Source: Eubacterium sp. UBA3279 (GTDB taxonomy: Bacteria > Bacillota > Clostridia > Lachnospirales > Lachnospiraceae). From it: DNA of 64,000 bases. Location: contig DETV01000006.1 in the NCBI GenBank assembly GCA_002361775.1, forward strand, positions 1 to 64,000, read 5' to 3'. The position numbers and the translations under genes are program-made. Shown here piece by piece: positions 55,686 through 62,446 of this stretch. The first letter of the stretch is position 1. The number at the start of each line of letters is the position of its first letter. Below the pieces are notes generated by a model. That model ran no database searches and was not told the DNA's origin. It saw nothing but the letters and a program-made list of their open reading frames with translations.

Positions 55686-57717
55686 CTTCCTCCCTCCCCT
55701 GAAATGAAATCACATATACGGGATTTTGTCCCATCATCAGATGATACGGACCTGCTTTTTTCCCTTTTGCCACATTTACCTGGGCAATGTCCACATCTTC
55801 CACAGGAAGGGTTTTTATGCAGTCCATAGCCTCTGCCACTGTCTCCAGAGTGATACAGTTGATCACCACTCGAATGTGAGAATTTTTCTCCAATAACAGT
55901 TTCAGAATCTTTTTCAGATTTCCGGAGGAGCCTCCAATAAACGCATGGGTAGGTACCGGCAGATCAGCCATCGCTTCCGGAGCTGATCCTGATATGATTT
56001 CCAGATTATCCACCCGGAATTTTTCTTTATTTTTATGAAGAAGCGCCACCGCTTCCTCCTTTTTCTCTATTCCATAAACTTTACCGTCTACTGCCTGTAA
56101 TGCCATTTCCACAGATACGGAACCTGTTCCTGCTCCCACATCATAAATCAGGGAATTTTTTTTCAATCGCAGTTTTGCCAGTGAAATACTGCGGATTTCT
56201 TCTTTTGTCATGGGAACTTTATCTCTTAAAAATTCCCCGTCCGGAATCCCCGGCGTAACCACATATTCTGTTTCTTCTTCCCGTTCCAGCAAAATCACGC
56301 TTAAAGGATCCGTTTCTGTCTCCTGAAAATCTTTTGCCCGTCCCCGGGAAATTTTCTCATCTTCATAGGAAAGTCTCTCTCCCACAAAGACTTTTACCTC
56401 TCCCATTCCATAAGACGTCAGTTTTCTGCACACCCAAGCTACCCCGGTAGAATTTCCCACAATAGCAAATATTCTGGGATGCTGGCTTAAAAGTCCCACC
56501 AGATTCCGCTCTCTTCCATGCAGACTGACAGGCAATACATCTTCCCAGCAGGTTTCCAGCCTTCCACAAAAATAAATCATGGAGGAAATTCCCGCATACA
56601 CCCTTCGCTGCGCTTTGGGCATTTCCTTTTCCAGTACTCTCAGCAATTTTTTTGCCCCACTGTAAAATCCCACATCTCCGGAAAGTGCAATGGCAATCCT
56701 TTTATATTCCGGGTGTTCTTTTATGTACTGACAGATTTCTTCCGGACGATAGGCAATATACGTTTTTTGTCCCGGTTTCTTTATCCGTTCCAGCATTCTT
56801 CCGGCTCCAATAAGCAGTTCTCCCGTCTCCAGCGCCTGTTTTCCTTCCAGGGTAAGCGTATCTAAAGTCCCCATTCCAATTCCCACAAGGGAAATGACCC
56901 GTTTTTCACCTTTTTCTTCTTCACTTTTCTTTTCGGAAAGCTCCTGGACAAGATGGAATCGTTCCTCCAGCAGTTTCTCACATTCCTCCAGAGAGATTCC
57001 TTCCTCATCCCGGGGACGTCCGATCACCACCAGACCACACCCTGTTTTCTTTGCCGCCAGATATTTTTCCAGAAATCCTCCTGAAGTTCCTGATTCCTTT
57101 GTCACCATCCAGGAAGCCTGTACCTGACGAAGCATAGCCTCATTCATTTCCTGAGAAAATGGTCCCTGCATACAGATTAAGTGTTTTCCTTCCACTCCCA
57201 GCCTGGTGCAGGATTCCATAACACTCAAAATAGAAAGTACCCGAGCATAAACCCTGTCTTTATAATTGCTTAAATTTGTATAAGCCGCCAATTCTTTGCT
57301 GCCTGTGGTCACCAGGATATTTCCCTTCGTATGCTCCAGATAATCCACCGCTTCCCGGGTATCTTTCACATAAACCACAGGAAAATCTTCTGTTTCACCA
57401 CAGAAAATTTCCTGCCGGACTACACGGATATATTCTGTTTTTGTGTTATGGCATGCTGCCTGGATATTTTCAGTAACTACCTGGGCATAAGGATGGGTGG
57501 CATCAATAACCAGACCGTCTTCCATAGCGCCCATGATCTCCTCCATCTCATCCTGAGATAATCTCTGATGAGACGTTTCCAGATATTCTCCCTCCGGCAA
57601 CAGGCTTTCTCCATAGGCAGTCGCCACACAGACCCGGGCATGTATCCGATTTCGATTCAGATATTCCGCCACTTTTCTGCCTTCCACTGTACCGGCAAAA
57701 ATAATAATCTTATACAT
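55678..57717 (-). CDS. cbiJ-cbiE-cbiT: CbiJ-CbiE-CbiT triple fusion
   Basis: A 679-residue protein joining three steps. Residues about 1-255 are cobalt-precorrin-6A reductase CbiJ (IIIFAGTVEGRKVAEYL, VIDATHPYAQV, GTSGGFLEKYLAA). A charged linker (about 258-272) leads to CbiE, cobalt-precorrin-7 C5-methyltransferase (about 273-480; VGIGMGTLDTLTLEG, ALSGDVGFYSGA). CbiT, the C15-methyltransferase/decarboxylase (about 488-679), has SAM motif VGAGTGSVSVEMAL. CbiE-CbiT fusions (CobL) are well known; addition of the CbiJ reductase at the N-terminus is less common. It overlaps cbiH by eight bases. Confidence 0.94.
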   Translation of the reverse strand: MYKIIIFAGTVEGRKVAEYLNRNRIHARVCVATAYGESLLPEGEYLETSHQRLSQDEMEEIMGAMEDGLVIDATHPYAQVVTENIQAACHNTKTEYIRVVRQEIFCGETEDFPVVYVKDTREAVDYLEHTKGNILVTTGSKELAAYTNLSNYKDRVYARVLSILSVMESCTRLGVEGKHLICMQGPFSQEMNEAMLRQVQASWMVTKESGTSGGFLEKYLAAKKTGCGLVVIGRPRDEEGISLEECEKLLEERFHLVQELSEKKSEEEKGEKRVISLVGIGMGTLDTLTLEGKQALETGELLIGAGRMLERIKKPGQKTYIAYRPEEICQYIKEHPEYKRIAIALSGDVGFYSGAKKLLRVLEKEMPKAQRRVYAGISSMIYFCGRLETCWEDVLPVSLHGRERNLVGLLSQHPRIFAIVGNSTGVAWVCRKLTSYGMGEVKVFVGERLSYEDEKISRGRAKDFQETETDPLSVILLEREEETEYVVTPGIPDGEFLRDKVPMTKEEIRSISLAKLRLKKNSLIYDVGAGTGSVSVEMALQAVDGKVYGIEKKEEAVALLHKNKEKFRVDNLEIISGSAPEAMADLPVPTHAFIGGSSGNLKKILKLLLEKNSHIRVVINCITLETVAEAMDCIKTLPVEDVDIAQVNVAKGKKAGPYHLMMGQNPVYVISFQGREEDV

Positions 57718-58441
57718 TTTTATATCCTCTTGGCGTTACCATTTTTCCGTTAATCTCTTTTGTCTGAGAATTTCCCACCCATACAGTGGTAAACATATCT
57801 ACCTGGGTATCCCGCAGTTCTTTCAGAGACATAACCTTTTGTGTCTCCCCGTCCCGTCCAATATAACTGACGATTCCACATACCGTATCCTCGCTTTTGT
57901 ACTGCAGCATCAGATCACATGCTTTTTGCAGATAATCATGACGTTTTTTACTGGAAGGATTATACAGACATACCACAAAATCTGCCTGAGCTGCCGCCAG
58001 CAATCTGGCCTGAATCTTTTCCCAGGGAGTGAGAAGGTCACTGAGGCTGATCAGACAAAAATCGTGAATCAGCGGCGCTCCCAGCACTGCAGCCCCTCCC
58101 GTGGCAGCGGTAACTCCCGGAATAATTTCCAGCTCCACCTGAGGATAATTGACCCCCACTTCATACATCAGTCCCGCCATTCCATAAACTCCCGCGTCAC
58201 CGCTGCAGATCATGGAAACCACTTTCCCTTTCATAGCCTCTTCGAAAGCCATCACACATCTGTCCACTTCTTTTTTCATGGGAGTGGTGAGAAATTCTTT
58301 CCCCTGAAAATGTTCTTTTACCAGATCTACATATACGGTATAACCGATAATCACATCACTTTTTTCCATGGCTCGGATTGCTTTTACTGTCATTTGTTCG
58401 TATTCCCCGGGACCGATCCCGATCACATATATTTTATTCAC
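57710..58441 (-). CDS. cbiH: Cobalt-precorrin-3 C17-methyltransferase CbiH
   Basis: SAM-dependent ring-contraction methyltransferase, 243 residues from a GTG start (VNKIYVIGIGPGEYEQMT) preceded by GGAG inside the cbiG 3' end. Typical motifs are SGDAGVYGMAGL, PGVTAATGGAAVLGAPL and LYNPSSKKR. It overlaps cbiG upstream by eight bases and the cbiJ-E-T gene downstream. Confidence 0.94.
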   Translation of the reverse strand: MNKIYVIGIGPGEYEQMTVKAIRAMEKSDVIIGYTVYVDLVKEHFQGKEFLTTPMKKEVDRCVMAFEEAMKGKVVSMICSGDAGVYGMAGLMYEVGVNYPQVELEIIPGVTAATGGAAVLGAPLIHDFCLISLSDLLTPWEKIQARLLAAAQADFVVCLYNPSSKKRHDYLQKACDLMLQYKSEDTVCGIVSYIGRDGETQKVMSLKELRDTQVDMFTTVWVGNSQTKEINGKMVTPRGYKNV

Positions 58442-59492
58442 CTTCCACACTCCATTCTTCCAGGGCGCAGGCAACTGTTACTCCCTCCCTGGCCTGTTTT
58501 TTTATCAGAAGAACACCGCCCCGGCTTCCCAAAACAGCGCTCCGCTCACATACGTTATCTACTCCTGTTATCTGGTTTACAAAGGCTGAACAGGAAAATT
58601 CACCCTCTGTTTTTTGTAATTCCTCACTGGAAAATGTCTCAAAGGGCAGCTTCCAGTGTTTTGCCGCCGCTACCAGTCCCGGCTCCTCTTTTTTCAGATC
58701 AATACTTGCTATTTTCTTTATTCTATGAGAATTTATCTCATATTTATCCAAAACTTTTTCCACTGTTTCTTCTATTTTTTCTTCCGTGATTCCCCGGCGG
58801 CATCCCACGCCCAGAACCAGATTTTGGGGAAATAAATGAAGAATTTTTCCTTCCTCCACCTGAATCCAGAAACTTCCCTTTCTTCCATCCGGACTGTCCC
58901 TTTCTTCCAAAATCAATTCCGGACAGTTGAATATTTTCTCCCCTTTCCGGAATCCGGTTCCCATTCCGGCAGTCAGCCTTTCTCCCCGGAGAATCCGGGC
59001 AGATACTTCTTTTGCCAGTGTCATGTCACTGATCCACAGATGATTCTTTTTTGCAAACACATCCACGGCAAACTTATGATTTACGTCTGTAGCAGTGGTG
59101 ATTACCGGAATGGCAGCCAAATGCTCTGCGATTTCTTCCGTCAGTTGATTAGCTCCTCCCAGATGACCGGACAGCAAAGAGATTACAAACTGTCCTTTTT
59201 CATCGATCACCACCACCGCCGGATCTGTTCTTTTACTTTTCACATAAGGCGCCATTGTCCGTACTGCAATCCCGGCTGCCCCGATAAAAATAATTCCCTC
59301 CTGTCCGGGAATCCATTTTTCTCCCCATTCCTGTAAAGAATCATTTACCAGTTCTTCTCCCGGAGATACTTTTTCAATATATTTACTTTTCACGAAAAAA
59401 CGCGCTTCGTGACCCAGTTTTTCCAGAATCGGCTTCAGTTTTTTCTCCAGTTTCAAACCATTTTGGGTAAATCCAATTACTGCTATCTTCAT
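58434..59492 (-). CDS. cbiG: Cobalt-precorrin-5A hydrolase CbiG
   Basis: Opens the delta-lactone and releases C2 as acetaldehyde. About 352 residues: N-terminal domain (MKIAVIGFTQNGLKL, FIGAAGIAVRTMAPYV, SLLSGHLGGANQLTEEIA) and C-terminal CobE-like domain (LVLGVGCRRGITEEKIE, SIDLKKEEPGLVAAA). The ATG at 59492 follows AAAGG; the longer frame is not supported. It lies ten bases after cbiF. Confidence 0.94.
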   Translation of the reverse strand: MKIAVIGFTQNGLKLEKKLKPILEKLGHEARFFVKSKYIEKVSPGEELVNDSLQEWGEKWIPGQEGIIFIGAAGIAVRTMAPYVKSKRTDPAVVVIDEKGQFVISLLSGHLGGANQLTEEIAEHLAAIPVITTATDVNHKFAVDVFAKKNHLWISDMTLAKEVSARILRGERLTAGMGTGFRKGEKIFNCPELILEERDSPDGRKGSFWIQVEEGKILHLFPQNLVLGVGCRRGITEEKIEETVEKVLDKYEINSHRIKKIASIDLKKEEPGLVAAAKHWKLPFETFSSEELQKTEGEFSCSAFVNQITGVDNVCERSAVLGSRGGVLLIKKQAREGVTVACALEEWSVEGE

Positions 59493-59502
59493 ATCTCTGC
59501 CT

Positions 59503-60261
59503 TTATTTTGTTGCTTCTCTGAATTCTGTTGTAAATGCAGGATTATATAATTCTGATCTCTGATAATGACTGTGAGACACCACGTCACCAATGATCATCA
59601 GGGCTGTCTTGGTGATCTGGTTCTTTCTTGCTGTCTCTGCCAGCGTACCAACCGTACATACAAAGGTTTTTTCATCCTCCCATGTAGCCTTATATACAAT
59701 CGCTGCCGGGGTATCCGCCGTATATCCCCCTTCTATCAATCGCCTGCTCAGTTCTTCCAGCATTCCTGTACTTAAAAATACTACCATTGTAGCCTGATGG
59801 GCAGCAAAAGACTCAATACTCTCTTTTTCCGGGACAGGTGTTCTTCCTGCCATCCTGGTAATGATTACGCTCTGAGAAACATCAGGAAGAGTATATTCCA
59901 GATTCAAAGCGCTGGCCGCTCCACAAAAAGAGCTGACTCCCGGACAATAATCAAAAGAAATATTTCTTTCTTCCAATACATCCATCTGTTCCCGGATAGC
60001 TCCATATAAAGAAGGGTCTCCCGTATGAAGGCGAACCGTTGTCAGTCCTTCTTTTTCCGCCTCAAAAATCACATCCAATACTTCCTCCAGCGTCATTTTG
60101 GCGCTGTTATAAATCTTACATTCTTCCTTCGCATAAGAAAGTAACTGGGGATTTACAAGAGAACCTGCATAAATAATCACATCTGCCTCTTCCAGCATTT
60201 TTTTTCCTCTGACAGTTATCAGATCCGGCGCTCCGGAACCTGCTCCAACAAAATGTACCAT
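59503..60261 (-). CDS. cbiF: Cobalt-precorrin-4 C11-methyltransferase CbiF
   Basis: SAM-dependent methylation at C11. At 252 residues it is standard. Motifs are VGAGSGAPDLITVRG, IIYAGSLVNP, RLHTGDPSLYGA, CPGVSSFCGAASAL and TRMAGRTPVPE. It lies 13 bases after cbiL. Confidence 0.95.
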   Translation of the reverse strand: MVHFVGAGSGAPDLITVRGKKMLEEADVIIYAGSLVNPQLLSYAKEECKIYNSAKMTLEEVLDVIFEAEKEGLTTVRLHTGDPSLYGAIREQMDVLEERNISFDYCPGVSSFCGAASALNLEYTLPDVSQSVIITRMAGRTPVPEKESIESFAAHQATMVVFLSTGMLEELSRRLIEGGYTADTPAAIVYKATWEDEKTFVCTVGTLAETARKNQITKTALMIIGDVVSHSHYQRSELYNPAFTTEFREATK

Positions 60262-60274
60262 ATCTCTTTCTCTC

Positions 60275-60967
60275 CTACTGTTCTTTTACAATAATTAACG
60301 AATAATATCCTGCGGATTCCGGAATTTCTTCTGCACTTTTATATATTTTTTCCTCCGGCATTCCGCAATTTTCAATCATCACTGCTTTTTGATTGCTTCT
60401 TTGAATACTTTCTTTCACTTCTTTCATTTTTTTACCCGTCTTCATCAGAACTTTAGTTCCCGGCAAAGCAAGAATCTCATCCATTTCCTCTGCTTTATAT
60501 GTAGCCGGAATCACATGAAGCGGCTCTGCCATTTCCACCAGTCCCATATTTAACCGGGCTGCCACAGCGCAAAAGGAGGTGATTCCACTGACGATTTCCG
60601 CCTCATATCCTTTATCCAGAATTCTCTTATGCACATACAGATATGTGGAATATACGGTAGGATCTCCCAGAGTAAGAAATACCACATTTTTTCCCTGTTT
60701 CAGATAGTTTTCCACATCCTCTGCCGCTTTCTGATGATTGGCTTCCAGTACTGCCTTATCCTTTGTCATGGGCATGGCTACCGGAATCAAATGTTTACTG
60801 TCCAGTTTATCATAAACACCTTTCACGATCTGATAAGCCACGCTTGCATAAATATCATTTCCCGGAACAGCAATCACTTCATTTTCCCGGATCAGACGCA
60901 GCGCTTTTAAAGTGAGAAGCTCCGGATCTCCCGGTCCCACTCCCAATCCATATAATTTTCCCTGCAT
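60275..60967 (-). CDS. cbiL: Cobalt-precorrin-2 C20-methyltransferase CbiL
   Basis: SAM-dependent methylation at C20, first methylation after cobalt insertion by CbiK. The 230-residue protein has LYGLGVGPGDPELLTLKA, VFLTLGDPTVYSTYLYV and SGITSFCAVAARLN. The ATG at 60967 lies seven bases after AGGAGG; a longer frame overlaps cbiD. Confidence 0.95.
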   Translation of the reverse strand: MQGKLYGLGVGPGDPELLTLKALRLIRENEVIAVPGNDIYASVAYQIVKGVYDKLDSKHLIPVAMPMTKDKAVLEANHQKAAEDVENYLKQGKNVVFLTLGDPTVYSTYLYVHKRILDKGYEAEIVSGITSFCAVAARLNMGLVEMAEPLHVIPATYKAEEMDEILALPGTKVLMKTGKKMKEVKESIQRSNQKAVMIENCGMPEEKIYKSAEEIPESAGYYSLIIVKEQ

Positions 60968-60983
60968 TGTATATCCTCCTGTT

Positions 60984-62135
60984 TTATCCATTAATTTCTT
61001 CACACAATCTTTTCACACCAGAAGTTTCTCCCAGTTTCCCATGTACGCTGGAAAATAGAATTGCTCCCACCTCCAACTGCTCCCCTCCCCGTTTGGAAAG
61101 ATAATATTCCACCCGCTGAAGAACTTCTTCCATGGTTTTTTCCAGACAATGATCCCGAATCAAAATATCAATACTCTGTTCTGTTGTGACAGAATCTAAA
61201 ATTTCCATCACCGTATTGCGGCTGGCTCCTGCCCGTAAGGCATTTGCTGCCATCACTTCGGCTCTGCTGTCTGCATTTCGGGAATGGGTATTCATAATTC
61301 CTCCTGCCACTTTGATAAACTTTCCTATATGGGCAATGAACAAAATGCCTTTTACTCCCAATTCCCTGGCCATATCCAGAGTTTCTCCCACATAGTTGCT
61401 GCATTTCATGGAATAAGTAAGATCAATATTCATCTGTTCTTTTGAAAAAGCCTGTCCGTAATTTCCCGGAGTGATCACCAGATAACCGGCTCCATTTTTA
61501 ACCAGCATCTCCATTTCCAATCGGATACTGGCAACCAGAGCAGCTTCACTCATGGGAATTACAATGCCGCTGGTTCCCAGTATAGAAATACCTCCCTGAA
61601 TTCCCAAACGGGGATTAAAGGTCTTTTTACTGATTTCTACCCCTTCCGGAATTTCAATTACCACATCCATGCCGCCGGTATAATTCATCTGTCGGCATAC
61701 TGCTTCCACATTCTCCCGAATCATTTTGCGGGGAACCTTGTTGATCGCCGCCGCTCCCACCGGTTGTTCAAGACCGGGTCGGGTCACTCTGCCCACCCCT
61801 GTTCCTCCATCCAGGTGAATTCCTGCTTCCCCGCTCTTTTTTACCCGGGCATATATTAAAATCCCATGGGTCACATCCGGATCGTCTCCTCCATCCTTTC
61901 GGACAGCACAACGGACTTCTTCTTTGTCCATCTGAATATCTTCGATCAATAAATGAAGCAGGATTCCTTTCGGTGTCTGAAGCGCCACTTCTTCCACCTT
62001 CTCACCTGTCAAAAGCATCTTTGCCGCCGCCTGAGCTGCTGCCGCCGCACAGGAACCAGTAGTATACCCATACCGGAGTTTATTGTTTTTTTCATCTACC
62101 ACACAGTACATTTCCAGACCAGTCCGATGTTCCAT
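60984..62135 (-). CDS. cbiD: Cobalt-precorrin-5B C1-methyltransferase CbiD
   Basis: Methylates C1 in the anaerobic pathway. About 383 residues; LRYGYTTGSCAAAAAQAA at the N-terminus is diagnostic, followed by DGGDDPDVTHG and GTGVGRVTRPGL. The ATG at 62135 (MEHRTGLEMYC) follows GGGAGGGG; GTG two codons earlier is possible. It is the first gene of the cobalamin synthesis operon, controlled by the compact riboswitch upstream. Confidence 0.95.
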   Translation of the reverse strand: MEHRTGLEMYCVVDEKNNKLRYGYTTGSCAAAAAQAAAKMLLTGEKVEEVALQTPKGILLHLLIEDIQMDKEEVRCAVRKDGGDDPDVTHGILIYARVKKSGEAGIHLDGGTGVGRVTRPGLEQPVGAAAINKVPRKMIRENVEAVCRQMNYTGGMDVVIEIPEGVEISKKTFNPRLGIQGGISILGTSGIVIPMSEAALVASIRLEMEMLVKNGAGYLVITPGNYGQAFSKEQMNIDLTYSMKCSNYVGETLDMARELGVKGILFIAHIGKFIKVAGGIMNTHSRNADSRAEVMAANALRAGASRNTVMEILDSVTTEQSIDILIRDHCLEKTMEEVLQRVEYYLSKRGGEQLEVGAILFSSVHGKLGETSGVKRLCEEING

Positions 62136-62223
62136 GTTCACCCCTCCCTACATACAGGATATTTTATAACTGTTCAGCAATCTGCTATCCCGTAAAGTAC
62201 TGTACAATTACCATATTTTTTCC

Positions 62224-62273
62224 ATAAACCAGAAAAACCGTCGTCCCGAAAGACAACGGTTTTCTGGTTTATA
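62224..62273 (-). terminator. Expression-platform terminator before cbiD
   Basis: On the minus strand CCGTTGTC pairs with GACGACGG around a TTTCGG-type loop, followed by TTTTTCTGGTTT. Outer bases extend the stem nearly perfectly (ATAAACCAGAAA with TTTCTGGTTTAT). It lies between the aptamer and cbiD, so it should be the switch that stops transcription when B12 is bound. Confidence 0.8.
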
Positions 62274-62302
62274 AAGCTTCGGTTGCCGCAAAACTTTATA
62301 AT

Positions 62303-62379
62303 CAAATACAGTCAGTAATCTGGCTTTACAGTAACGGACTTGCACAGGAATCTCACCTGTTTCCCTGATTCTGTATTCG
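62303..62379 (-). promoter_or_regulatory. Compact cobalamin riboswitch controlling the cbi/cob operon
   Basis: On the minus strand, closing helix GAATACAG/CTGTATTT encloses cobalamin-aptamer blocks in order: GGGAAACAGGTGAGATTCC, GTCCGTTACTGTAA and GCCAGATTACTGA. The core is only about 77 bases, much shorter than the riboswitch at 39967-40190 because the peripheral helices are missing, resembling short variant cobalamin aptamers. A 3' stem at 62278-62300 (CGG/CCG) could be the kissing partner. The 305-base gap upstream of cbiD consists of this element, its promoter and terminator. Confidence 0.82.
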
Positions 62380-62395
62380 TAAAATTCACGGTAAT

Positions 62396-62424
62396 ATTAT
62401 AAGCTTTTCAGGAGAAACTGTCAA
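62396..62424 (-). promoter_or_regulatory. Sigma-A promoter of the cobalamin operon
   Basis: Perfect TTGACA, 17-base spacer and perfect TATAAT on the minus strand, just before the riboswitch. One of the best promoter matches in the window, fitting a strong transcript gated by the riboswitch. Confidence 0.85.
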
Positions 62425-62446
62425 TTCAAGAATGACTTTTCTTCCC

